Below, piece after piece: positions 35,783 through 46,921 of a DNA stretch of 64,000 nt (position 1 is its first letter; each line of letters opens with the position of its first letter). Made by a program: the position numbers and the translations under genes. The notes under the pieces are model-generated. The model made no database searches. It worked only from the letters and a program-made list of their open reading frames with translations, and was not told the origin of the DNA. Source of the stretch: Phragmites australis (taxonomy: Eukaryota; Streptophyta; Magnoliopsida; Poales; Poaceae); contig NC_084923.1 in the NCBI RefSeq assembly GCF_958298935.1, positions 23,350,501 to 23,414,500 on the forward strand, read 5' to 3'.

Positions 35783-38700
35783 GTGCTTCAAGCTAACCTT
35801 GCAGGTGATCATGAGACCGATAGCGATGGTGATGAGATTTTAGGTGCCGCTGCCACTGAGGACTACAAAAATAGAACATTTGTTGTACAACGGGTTTTGA
35901 GTGCTCAAATGGAGCAAGCGGAGCAACTTCAATGCTATAATTTGTTTCAGATGTTTCTCATTGTCATGGACTGCCGTGTTCGAGTTATAATTGATGGTGG
36001 GAGTTGCAACTTGGTGAGTTCAGATTTTGTCAAGAAGCTTGGCTTGGCCACTCGTGCACACCCTCGTCCATATCACATTTAATGGCTCAACAACAGTGGT
36101 AAGGCGAAGGTAACACACACTGTTCGTGTTCATTTTTCCATTGGTTCCTACCATGATTATGCAGATTGTGATGTCGTGCCTACGCAAGCATGCTCCCTTT
36201 TTTTAGGTCGTCCTTGGGAGTTTAATACTAATGCTACACACCATGGTAGAAGTAATAAATACACACTTATGCACAATAGAAAGAAAATAACCTTGCTTCC
36301 TTTAACACCGAGTGAGATTGGCATTGTGATAAAGAGATAGCTGAAAATGTGAAGAGAGAGCAAGATTTACAATCTGAAAATCAGCAAGTAGCTAAACATG
36401 TTTTTCCACCAAAGAAAGAGCAACCAACACCTTCTTCTAGTTCTACAGGCATTAAATTAAAAGGTGGTGTTATGCTTGTTACAAAATCAGATCTTACTGA
36501 AATTGTTAACAATGATGTTCCTTGCTACGCTTTGGTATGCAAAGAGGCTATATTTTCACTTGATGATATACCTTCCTCTTTGCCTTCTGCTGTCACTAAC
36601 CTTTTGCAAGAGTATAAGGATGTGTTTCCAACTGAGATACCCCCGAGGCTGCCACCTTTGAGAGGAATCGAGCACCAAATTGATTTGATCCCGGGAGCGA
36701 CTTCCAAACCGTGCAGCATATAGGACCAATCTAGAGGAGACTAAGGAAATTCAGTGGCAAGTCCAAGACCTTTTGGATCGTGGGTATGTACGAGAAAGCC
36801 TAGTTCTTGTGCTGTTCCTGTTCTTTTGGTTCCTAAAAAAGACAGTAGTTGGCGCATGTGTGTTGATTGTAGAGCCATTAATAACATTACCATAAGATAT
36901 CGTCATCCTATCCCTAGGCTAGATGACATGCTTGATGAGTTAAGTGGTTCTATTGTGTTCACAAAGATTGACTTGCATAGCGGTTACCACCAAATAAGAA
37001 TGAAATTGGGAGATGAATGGAAAACTGCTTTTAAAACAAAGTTTGGTTTATATGAGTGATTAGTGATGCCTTTTGGTTTAACTAATGCACCTAGCACGTT
37101 TATGAGATTGATGAATGAGGTTCTACGTGCTTTCATTGGTAAATTTGTGGTGGTTTATTTCGATGACATCTTGATCTATAGCAAGTCACATACACAACAT
37201 ATTGATCATCTACGTGCTGTTTTTGATGCTTTGCGAGAGGCACGTTTGTTTGCTAATCTTGAGAAGTGCACCTTTTGCACCGATCGAGTTGGTTTCTTTT
37301 GCTATGTTGTTACTCCATAGGGAATTAAAGTGGATGAATCGAAAATTGAAGCCATCAAGAGCTAGCTGACCCCCGAGACTATTACACAGGTGAGAAGTTT
37401 TCATGGTCTTGCAGGGTTTTATCGGCGTTTTGTGAGAGATTTCAGCACCATTGCTGCGTCCCTTAATGAGTTGACAAAAAAGGGTGTTCCATTCCATTGG
37501 GGTCCAGCACAAAAAAAGCTTTTAACATGCTGAAAGAGAAGCTTACACATGCACCTCTACTCCAACTTCCGGACTTTGGTAAGACTTTTAAGTTAGAATG
37601 TGATGCCAGCGGAATTGGAATTGGAGGAATGTTACTTCAAGAAGGGCCATCTCTGAATTATTCGACTTATGATAAGGAGTTGTATGCTTTAGTTCAAGTT
37701 TTAGAAACATGGCAACACTATCTTTGGCCTAAGGAGTTTATTATTCATTCTGATCATGAATCTTTGAAGCACATTAGAAGTCAAGCTAAACTGAATAAAC
37801 GATATGGTAAATGGGTTGAGTTCATAGAATCTTTTCCATACATAATTAAACACAAGAAAGGTAAAGACAATGTCATTGCGGATGCATTATCTAGACATTA
37901 CACCATATTGTCCCAACTAGATCACAAAATCTTTTGTTTAGAAACAATAAAAGGGTTGTATGCAACTGATTCGGACTTTAAAGATGCTTTTCAAAATTGT
38001 AAAGAAGGGAGAACTTGGAATAAGTATGTGCTGAATGATGGACTTCTTTATCGTGCTAATAAGCTATGGGTTCCAGCTAGCTCCGTTCGTCTTTTGTTTT
38101 TACAGGAGGCGTATGGAGGAGGTTTGATAGGACATTTTGGACTGAAGAAAACTGAAGATGTGCTGGCCACTCATTTTTTTTGGCCAAAGATGAGACGCGA
38201 TGTCGAGTGCTACGTGTCATGCTGCACTACTTTCAATAAAGCTAAGTCTCGCTTGAATCCACGTGGTCTTTATATGCCTCTTCCTCCTAGTGTACCTTGG
38301 GAGGATATTTCTATGGATTTTGTTTTAGGATTGCCTAGTACAAAGAGAGGGAGGGATAGTATATTTGTAGTGATGGATCATTTCTTTGAAATGACACATT
38401 TTATACCTTGTCACAAGAGTGATGATGCTTACAAACATAGCTGATTTATTTTTCAGGGAGACTATACGCTTACATTGAGTGCCAAATACCATTGTCTCTG
38501 ATCGTGATGCGAAGTTTTTGAGTCATTTTTTGAGGACATTATGGAATAAATTGGGGACAAAGCTGTTGTTCTCTACTATATGTTATCTCCAAACTGATGG
38601 ACAAACAGAGGTTGTTAATCGCACATTATCTACTATGTTGCGGGCTATTTTAAAGAAGAATTTGAAGATGTGGGAAAAGTGTTTGCCCCATATTAAGTTC

Positions 38701-39188
38701 TCTTACAACAGATCCATCCACTCCACCACCAAGGTAAGTTCGTTTCAGGTAGTGTATGATTTCAATCCCTGTGCTCCTATTGATTTACTACCTTTACCTC
38801 CTTCTGAAACTCTAAATTTGGATGCTACACAACGTGCTGAATTTATTCTAAAGATGCATGAAACAACTAAAGAAAATATTAAAAAAATGAATGAGAAATA
38901 TAGACCTTATGGTAGCCAGGGTAGAAAACATTTAACTTTTGAACCTGGTGATCTTGTTTGGTTACACTTGCGTAAAGAACGATTTCCTGAGTTGAGAAAA
39001 TCTAAATTGATGCCTCGAGCTGATGGTCCTTTTAAAGTTCTTGAGAAGATTAATGATAATGCATATAAGCTTGAGTTGCCTGTAGATTTTGGGGTTAGCC
39101 CCACATTTAATATTTTAGATTTAAAACCATATGTTGGAGAGGAAGATGAGGTTGCATCGAGGACGACTCCAATTCAAGAGGGGGAGGA
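35783..39188 (+). pseudogene. Pol of element C (protease, RT, RNase H, integrase)
   Basis: Domains are in gypsy order but interrupted. Protease keeps IIDGGSCN near 35990. RT spans about 36600-37500 with [18 protein letters not shown] and YFDDILIYS (about 37159). RNase H keeps [12 protein letters not shown] near 37600. Integrase runs from about 38110 with [27 protein letters not shown] and [10 protein letters not shown]. The zinc motif that should read CTTC is CTTF. Stops occur at 36080-36082, 36721-36723, 37057-37059, 37318-37320 and 38442-38444, with frameshifts near 36330 and 37480. The final reading (38479-39318) runs through the polypurine tract into the 3' LTR. It is a close paralogue of element D but much older. 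Confidence 0.9.
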
Positions 39189-39621
39189 TGATGATGACAT
39201 CACTCATTTAGATACCCAAGTTGTGGACGCCCCCCTGGTTGCCCAAAACCCTAGCACACCCCTCTTCATATATCTAGCAGCCGTCGTCATAGACTTTTTT
39301 GGGTTTTGCTTAGATTAATCTGTCATTGAACAGTTTTACCGTCGTTCAGTTTGTGAAACCTCAACTCGTGAACTTAATCATATTTACAATTTCATATTGT
39401 GTTCTTCCATGTTCTTGCTTGTGTTCTCAATTCGGTTGCAGGAGTTAGCCTTCTTGGCGAGGTCAATCGTGTCGTGCGCAGTTGATAACCAATAGAGCAG
39501 TGGTGTAGCGATTGCAAGGGTTGTGTTCTGTCCTGATCGAAAGCCTTGGATCGTCAACGTCGAGTTTCCACCAATCGACTTACCATTACCTAACGGAAGA
39601 TCAGGCCTAATCCTCTCATCA
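39189..39621 (+). repeat. 3' LTR of element C, internally deleted
   Basis: It starts TGATGATGACATCACT and ends TCCTCTCATCA, but is only 433 bp against 869 bp for the 5' LTR. After GATAC (near 39214) it jumps to CCAAGTTGTGGA, which in the 5' LTR occurs at about 25135. About 437 bp is therefore missing. The lost part covers most of the LTR-encoded pol tail. Confidence 0.88.
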
Positions 39622-39626
39622 GGTTT

Positions 39627-41420
39627 ACCCCACAGAGGGATGAGGGGGTCAGCTCCAGGTTCTGGACTATCCTCCAGGAGAGCTTTCATGCTTCGTATCT
39701 CAGGAGGAGAGTCAGTTTGAGTGTACACAAGAAGATTAACTGGCATTATCTTGAGTTGGCAACTGGTGGAGTGGATATGAGAGCTCACTTTGAGTCTGTT
39801 CCTGGTCTAGCTAAGTTAGTATCTGGAGTGAGCCGATATGTTGAGGATTGGGTCTGAGTGTTCTATTCCATGGTCTGGATAGCACCTGAGAGGAACTTCA
39901 TTCAGTTTATGTTCCAGGGTGAGAGCTACTGACTCTACTGGAACAACATATTAGAGGCGTTGGGTCTTCAGGTGAGCTCCCGGTCACTACATGAGGTTGT
40001 TCACCCTCATGCTCAGCCACCCCGCTGTCCTCTCGTTGGTAGAGTTTTCCCAACAAACGACGAGATCTGACCGATCTTCAGGCCGCCTTTTGCTCCAGGA
40101 TTGCCGAGAGTGCCAGATATGCTGATTCCTAAGGCGAAGGCGTTACATCTGGCATTGAGACGCAGCCTTCTCCCGAGGATAGGATATGGAGAGGCAATCA
40201 CCAGCTTGTAGCAGTGCCTAATTCTTTCCATCCTCACTCACCAGAGATTTGATGTGGTTGATTTTCTCCTTTGTGAGATTGAGGATGTGATTACTGAGGG
40301 GATGACCATGGTTAGACAGCAGCCTTATGCACATTTCATATCCCACTTGATTGCATATTCGGTCAGATTCCCCGAGTTTGTCCAGGCCTACGAGCAGTCA
40401 CCTACACACTATAATGTGTATGCTCCCACAGCACCTTCAGACAGGCGACGAGGCCAGTGTGTGATGTTTCATGCCCAAGAGCAGATGCCAGCTGATGTTA
40501 GAGAGAGTAGCAGTAGAGGATCAGGCCCTTGCAGCGGCCGAGGCAGCGCTCCCGCACATGTTTCACTTGAGTGACAATGACTCAAATTCGTCAGACCATG
40601 AGTACTTCCCACCAGTCGCTAGGTCACATGATGCTGAGGCTGGAGGATCTTCTCAGGCTATTCCCACTTCTACAGTTCCTTCAGCTCCTAAGACAGCGAC
40701 CTCCGTGCCCCCTGCTGCACCACTGTCAGAGTTTATTCTCATTCTTCAGCAGATGCAACAGCAGCAGGCAGCCCAGGCAAAGCAGTAGGCCAAGCTACAG
40801 GAAGATATGCTTCAGTAGCAGGAGCAACAGCTCATGATGATGCAGTCACTCCAGCAGCAGCAGCAGGCCACCTTAGCAGCTCTTCAGGTCAATCGAGAGA
40901 ACAATGACCGCATGTTCATGTTCATCTCTGGATGTCTTGGGTCTCTCTTTCAGGCTTCAGGTCTACAGCTGCCAGTTGCTCCTCGAGCTCCAACTCTAGC
41001 ACCTAGTCCTCTCCCAGGCAGTGTCAGTGATCTCTTGGGAACACCAGTGTCAGCATTTCCGTTGTCACCTCTCTTTAACACTAGTGTGTTCTCTCAGCCT
41101 GCCAGGACTTCGACGAGGCTAGTACTACATTCGTTGTCTACTCCTTTGACTTGCGCTCTTCGCTTTGAGGACTCTCCACAGCTGATAGTGCCATCTTCGC
41201 AGCCATCCGCTCAGACTCCTCTAGTTGTTCAGTCTGCCTTCGAGGAGCTCGATGCAGCACTACATGAGATGTCTACTCAGGGCACCATTACTACTACCAG
41301 CTCGGCTTCAGCTACAGTCTCAGAGGCACCCTCAGAGTCAGCTCTGCCTCCTTAGCTCGTTGTGGGCCCTACAACTGTTGAGCTATCGGATTCAGATACA
41401 GACTCAGGCTCACAGTTCGA
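39627..41420 (+). pseudogene. Copia extra 3' ORF, C-terminal part
   Basis: This continues the ORF interrupted at 24647. Read from the insertion point it gives RDEGVSSRFWTILQESF, SYLRRRVSL and VHKKINWHYLELATGGVDM, then stops near 39855, 39931 and 40069 with a readable frame between them. Later frames (40254-40574, 40471-40788 and 40834-41355) give VDFLLCEIEDVITEGMTM, a glutamine-rich probable coiled coil (40740-40900) and a Ser/Pro/Thr-rich tail. The pattern resembles the uncharacterised plant transposon protein families carried by SIRE-like elements. No transmembrane segment is evident, so an envelope role is not supported. Confidence 0.6.
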
Positions 41421-41840
41421 GGTGTGACTTCCTCCTCTCCTCCAGCTCCGGATGTTTAGGAGTGTGCTCTTTTTGGTGCTTAGATGCCAAAGGGGGAGAG
41501 AGTCTAGGTGATAGGGAGAGTGTTTTGGTAGATGAGTGACTAGTGAGCTTTCTAGTTCCTAGACTTAGGGGGAGCTTGGGTAGTATAGGATTGGAGTGTT
41601 GGATCTTCGTGGATTTTGATGTAATGACAAGCTATTTGATTCTTAATAGATGTGTTTCACTTGTCATTACATTGTGTTTCTTTCCGTGCTCTGTTTTAAT
41701 TCTTATTCTAGTACCATGATAGGTTGTTCCAGTGCTAGGCTTTCTCTTGCTTAAATTGTTTTATGTTGTTCATTTCCTAGCATGATAAGGTGTTCTTCAT
41801 TTCCATTTCTTAATTCCTATATGTGTTGTTATCAATCACC

Positions 41841-41854
41841 AAAAAGGGGGAGAT
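41841..41854 (+). other. Polypurine tract of the copia element
   Basis: AAAAAGGGGGAGAT ends directly at the 3' LTR start TGTAGCATCT. Confidence 0.85.
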
Positions 41855-43510
41855 TGTAGCATCTAGGCCCCTAGGTAAGTGATAAGTGTTTTGGTGATTA
41901 ATGACAACCGTATCATTATGACTAACGAGTTTGTTTTGAAGGGAATAAATTTTTTAGTTTACAATGATTGAATGGGTTTCTTGGCCCCTCATGGAATTCT
42001 ATTGCTCTATCAAAAGGATATTTGCGTCAAGACTAAGGATCTTCTAGTTCTAAGTGTCACAAAGTGATGAAGGACACTTAGAGTAGACATAGATCTCTTT
42101 TTGCCTTTTTGACCATACTATAAAGGGGGGCTAACTGTTGTAGTTTTACCTAGTTGAGTCTAGACATAGTTGAATGCACACTTAAGAAAATCTAGCACTA
42201 GGTAGCTTATAGAAGCCAATGGGTGAGAAGTTGAGAAGTTAGAACTCAAATTCAATTGAATTGGACGAGTTTCAAGAAAATTGTTCTTAATGGATTGTTC
42301 GGTGTGAGATGGTTTAAACTCACCGGACTATTCTCCCTCTCAGTGATGGGTTCAAATGACCTCACTGGATTATCCAGTGATTGGAGGAATTCTGCATCAG
42401 AGCATTTAACAGAAGAGTTATTTTTCAGAGAAAATCTGGGTTGAACTGACCGGATTATCTAGTAATCAGAAGGAAGCATACACCGGACTATTTAACAGAA
42501 GCACTATTTTTCTAGAGAAAAACCAAGATGAACCGACTGGATTGTCCAGTGACGTAAAGGAAGTTATCACCGGACTATTTAACAGTGACTTAATATTTTT
42601 GGAGGAAATGATTTATAAGTCACCGGATTTTTCAGTGATACTGTGAGAAGGAACACCGGACCATTTTGCAACGGCTACTGATAGATGGCAGACATCATGT
42701 GAAGAAAAGTAATCTGACCGGATTGTCCAGTGATGACTGAGGCGTATGCACCGGACCATCTGGTGTTCACAGAAAATATGAGTAGTTGAGTAACGGCTAG
42801 ATTTGGACCTCTAGCCTATATATACCCCATCACTTGACTTCATACGTCCCTCTTGCAACTCAGAAGTATTCATACACAGTTGGTGTCATTTAGAAGTAAG
42901 GGAGAGCACTTGAGGTGATTTGCGAGTTCTTAATTGGAGATTAAGGACTTCATTAGTGCTTCAAGAGTAGCGAGTGTGCATCTAGCTGTTGTTTAGGCTT
43001 GATAGGAATCAAGTGAACCAGTTAGCTTGTTACTCTTGGTGGTTAGTAACACCTAGTCGGTCGTAGAGATTGGTGTTCTCAGTAAGCTCTTGGAGGTCTT
43101 GTGGAAGCCCCGGGAAGCTCGTGTACTTGGTTTGATGCTCGCCAATCTGGAGATGGAGAAGTGGCAATCACTAGTGAGCACTTGAGTCTTGGTGACTCAA
43201 AGGGGAGCGACATCCTTGTGTGGATACTCCAACGAGAATGAGTGGAGAGTGTCAAATTTTTTATACCTCGGGAAAAACTCGGTGTCCTCTTTCCCTACTC
43301 TTGTTACATTCCGCATTTTGCTTCTAGCATTTACTTCATGCAAGTTTCAATTCCGCACTTTTCTTATGTTCTATATGCTTGCATGTTTGTTCTTATCATT
43401 CTAGCTTGCTAGGTCGTCTAGATGCTTTTATTCATTCTATGCTAAGATTGCCTTTTGTTCTAGAATGTGGTAGTTGGTCACCCCCCCTCTAGGGCCATTG
43501 GATCCTTTCA
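41855..43510 (+). repeat. 3' LTR of the copia element
   Basis: The 1656-bp LTR starts TGTAGCATCT and ends GATCCTTTCA, followed by the duplication AACGC. It repeats the palindrome series (42290-42770) and the TATA-like CTATATATACC (near 42818) of the 5' LTR. Confidence 0.9.
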
Positions 43511-44365
43511 AACGCATCCAAATACATATCGACAAACACACTTGTGTAAGAACTCGCTTCATCATAGAATTGTAAATATTAGAAAGTTGAAATAAATTCA
43601 TTACAGAATCACAAATGTTGCAAAGTTCCGATCAACTCATAATTACATAAGACTTCACAACCTAGGGCTTCCATAGTAGAACTCGACCTGTGGGCTGATG
43701 ACTTTAGACACCATGAACTTAGCGATCCATCGTCGAACATGCAAAACTGTCGATTACAACTCAAAACACAACAAATCTACCAATTAGGGTTTAGAGGAGG
43801 AGAGGAAGGGAGGAGGAAAGAGGGAGATGCGAACCTTCAAAGACCTAGCACCAATTCAAATTTCAAATCAACAAAATCTTGGAGAATCCCTAGAGGAGCC
43901 AGTGAAAATCGCCAGCCACTATACGGGCGACACGATGCAGTAACTGTTCGCTCGCACAGTGGTTGGCCAGCTCTTAAAATAGAGTTGAGTAATAGATGAC
44001 GGGTTATAAGGTTACTTGTCACATATTAAAAGTCATAAGTGACTGATTGCATTATAACCCGTCACTTATAATTGGCCTAGGAAGACCCGTCACCTTTGCC
44101 AAGTTATAAGTGACGGGTCATAATATGACCCATCACTTATTACTATTGCAGGGGGACCCGTCACCTATGACCAATTTATAAGTGACGGGTTTAATTATTA
44201 CCCGTCACTTATTTTATTAGTGACGGGTAACATTATGACCCATCACCTATTATCTGATATCAATAACGGATCTATAAATGGACATGACCCAAGGTGATAT
44301 AAGTGACTGGTGGCGTAATGACGCGTCACTAAACTGTGTCTTCTATGTCTATTTTTCACGTAGTG

Positions 44366-45840
44366 CATGTACCACTACTTGAAATTTCCTTCTCTTGTAT
44401 GCCAATGTTATCATGAGCGACTGAGACTTTTTCAGTGGCGATCAAGGATTTTAATAACTTTTAATGACATACATGAATTATCCCAATATTTATGTGTGTG
44501 TGAGGGGGGAGGGGGGTAAGAGCAATAATCATGGTAAAGAAACAATCCACTAAGCCTTTTTCTTCGAGAACACAAAATTCTGAAAATATTAGGAAACTGA
44601 ACCAGTTGCAGTCATCAAGAGGAAACTTCAAAGGTCCGATTGCAAATTGAATGGAACATTCCATAGTAACCGGGTATTGGGGGTAAATTTAAAAGGTAAC
44701 CTCTACAAAAAAAAAAAATGGGAACCCTAGGAATATCAAAAGGCAAATTTTTTTCTACAACTGTCAAGAAGAATATCTAGTAAAATGGTTGTCAAGAAGA
44801 AGGTCAAGGGAATTTTTTTTGTTATCATTTGCTTCTTACTTTCAACTGTTAACATATTTTTTGAAATTAAAATTTATCATATCTATGCATCACGAGCCAA
44901 AATAATGTACACCAAGTTAACACAAAAAATCAAATCAAATAAAAGCATACAGTTATAGTATAATTAAGCAAATATGTGAACATTGAACCTTTCTGCAAAA
45001 ATATAAACATTCAACTTTGTTGTCACAGGCAAATTTAAATCTTCTTATTGTTATTTTGAAAGGCACAACAAGATTATAATATCTTCCTCTAGTTGCACTT
45101 AATTTTTGTTTCTCTCTCCCTTTTGATGGGGCTGAGGTTGTAGTCCAAAAATTAAATTATTAATCATGCCAATATAATCCAAATAATTCATCATTTTTTT
45201 CCATTTTTGTTAAGGAAAAGTAGGTGAGCAAATTAAGCAGCCTGAAGATTGTGCCCTTGCTTACCTAAGAAAGCATCTTACAAGTATAACTCCGAAGAGA
45301 TCCGTTGGGATCACACTTTTCTAGTACCATTTTCTCCACAAACGCAACATAAACAAAACAAAAGTCGGCAAAAGAACCTGCCATTCGCTACAACCCCAAG
45401 TACGGTATCATGCTTGGAAGTTGCAAACCTGTGTCACTCTGCTCGCTCATTGGAGCATCCATGCTTTTTTCTCTCTCCACACTCTCAAATTGCTACATCT
45501 ACTTGTTGCTACGCTACACTCTGCATTGGTTGACATCTATTTCCTTTATCTTTTTATTTGAGATCTTTTCTTTTAATACTAACGCACAGCAAGCATATAT
45601 ATTTTAGCTTTATTTAGCACCTATCACAATGTTGTGATAACATTTCATTTCATATACAAAATTCATAACACTAACGATGCTAATGGTTTTATGCACACAT
45701 TTTCTAAAATAATTATTTTACCCACATATTGTGTATCTCTTGCCTTTTACAAATGAACTACAGTCATATGTATTAGATATGAATTTTTGTATGCTCATAC
45801 GTTAAAATGGTAAAATGTTCAACCCAAATCCTCTGATGTA
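44366..45840. other. AT-rich intergenic stretch, nothing recognised
   Basis: Beyond the CACTA element no coding region or element boundary was seen. A G-rich tract (GAGGGGGGAGGGGGG) lies near 44502. Confidence 0.45.
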
Positions 45841-45842
45841 CT

Positions 45843-45850
45843 GCATATCC
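45843..45850. promoter_or_regulatory. P1BS-like site (distal)
   Basis: GCATATCC fits GNATATNC, the binding site of PHR-type phosphate-starvation regulators. It lies about 1.07 kb before the SPX start codon. Alone it could be chance, as the motif is expected about once per 4 kb. Confidence 0.4.
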
Positions 45851-46069
45851 ACTAATATACGGACCATACTTCACATGATCTCGTCCCCTTGGATCTTCTG
45901 ACTTTGCACCATAAAGTCAGAGAAGCATAGTAAGATTATTGTGCGCCTGTAACTGTGCTTTCTTTCCAAGAACTTTATTCAACGAACTGGGTTTTGAAAA
46001 AAAAAAATTCTATCCTCAGACAGGAAACTGAGTTTTGCAAGTTTTTTATTTTGAAAACACAGAACTACC

Positions 46070-46077
46070 GGATATCC
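46070..46077. promoter_or_regulatory. P1BS-like site (middle)
   Basis: GGATATCC is a perfect palindrome fitting GNATATNC, about 0.85 kb before the SPX start. Confidence 0.5.
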
Positions 46078-46666
46078 AGACTTTTGCCTCGACTTCTCCT
46101 TGTCTTGCTTTCGAAATTTCTTCTTGCTTTTTGCACCGACACGAAGATTGGACGAACTATTTGCGCAAGCACGCGAGATGAACAGAGGATGCACGCGTGG
46201 AGCGGATAAGTTTTATACAGGCGCCTACAAAATAGCGGTTTCATCTTCCGGGACATCTTTCTTTTTCTTTTAAACAGCAAGCAGGATACAACTATGTGTC
46301 CTCAAGCTATTTCATCATGTCATAAATACTTATCAATTTGATCAATATTTGATCAAACTTTTAAAATTTTAATCGACAATAGCTTCTAAAATATTTAGTT
46401 TTAAAACGTAAAAAACACATGGGTAGTTTTGTCTTGAAAAATATTTTTATAATATTATATTTTTATTATATATTATAACTAAATTTTAATAAAAAATAAT
46501 GTTCAAAACTGCGTATAAAATATCGTGAAAATAAAAAACATTATGTATTTTTAATTAGAGGGAATAATTTGTACGTGGGTCTTTATTTTCCTTGTTTAAT
46601 CAAGGAGCAGATCCCGGACACTGCTCCCATTCTCCCCATCCCAAAGCCACCTTAATCTCGCGCAGA

Positions 46667-46674
46667 GCATATGC
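46667..46674. promoter_or_regulatory. P1BS-like site (proximal)
   Basis: GCATATGC is a perfect palindrome fitting GNATATNC, 248 bp before the SPX start codon and about 75 bp before a TATA-like TTATATTAAG (about 46747). This is a typical position for PHR control of SPX genes. Confidence 0.65.
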
Positions 46675-46746
46675 TCCCACGGATTCCCCTCCCCTCCCCT
46701 GCTCCAACCAACGCCCAACTCCTCGTCGAGCGCGCGCGCGCCACGC

Positions 46747-46756
46747 TTATATTAAG
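46747..46756 (+). promoter_or_regulatory. TATA-like element of the SPX gene
   Basis: TTATATTAAG lies 165 bp before the ATG, implying a 5' untranslated region of about 140 nt. Confidence 0.45.
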
Positions 46757-46921
46757 CGGCGCGTCACAAGTGTTTCACCCTCCGTATTCTCATTCAAGCA
46801 CCCAAGCACACGTTAGGCGATCTAGCGAGTTTGATTACATGTATACTGGGAGACGTGATTAGTTAGCTAAGTACTAGGACTAGGGACTAGATTATTAGCG
46901 CTAGTAATAATTAATTCAGAG

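Larger units (their letters stand above)
24648..39621 (+). mobile_element. CRM-type Ty3/gypsy element C, inserted in the copia 3' ORF
   Basis: It is bounded by LTRs at 24648-25516 and 39189-39621 and flanked by the duplication GGTTT (24643-24647 and 39622-39626). It has a Met-tRNA-like primer-binding site (25519-25528), gag and pol on the plus strand, and a polypurine tract at 39176-39188. Excluding the nested minus-strand element it is about 7.3 kb. The LTR start TGATGA, the end CATCA, and a pol frame running toward the 3' LTR fit the CRM (centromeric) chromovirus group. That lineage call rests on remembered features and was not tested by phylogeny. Many stops show it is inactive. Confidence 0.88.
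11781..43510 (+). mobile_element. Ty1/copia retrotransposon, SIRE/Maximus-like, with extra 3' ORF and nested insertions
   Basis: It is bounded by LTRs at 11781-13461 and 41855-43510 and flanked by the duplication AACGC (11776-11780 and 43511-43515). It has a Met-tRNA primer-binding site, gag, then protease-integrase-RT-RNase H in copia order, then an additional ORF region before the polypurine tract AAAAAGGGGGAGAT (41841-41854). That architecture fits the SIRE/Maximus lineage. After removing the two insertions (18674-22793 and 24648-39621, each with one duplication) it is about 12.6 kb. The two LTRs differ by roughly one base in ten in their first 100 bp, and all genes are broken, so it is old. 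Confidence 0.9.
11290..44365. mobile_element. Non-autonomous CACTA element split by a nested retrotransposon stack
   Basis: The left end starts CACTACGTAAAAAACAGACA. The right end, read inverted, starts CACTACGTGAAAAATAGACA. The triplet CAT flanks both ends (11287-11289 and 44366-44368), the 3-bp target duplication expected for CACTA elements. Without the copia insertion (11781-43510 plus one 5-bp duplication) it is about 1.34 kb. Its two halves (11290-11780 and 43511-44365) are packed with direct and inverted copies of AAGTGACGGGTAAC-like units, which serve as transposase-binding subterminal repeats in this superfamily. No transposase is encoded, so it depends on another element. Confidence 0.9.

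Noticed and set aside
19697..39621. Presence of CRM-type elements as evidence that the window is centromeric
   Set aside because: Conserved genes lie within 8 kb, solo LTRs indicate recombination, no centromeric satellite is present, and some CRM-type families are dispersed.
40834..41355. Glutamine- and serine-rich frame as an independent host gene
   Set aside because: It lies between copia pol and the copia 3' LTR and is collinear with the extra ORF, so it belongs to the element.
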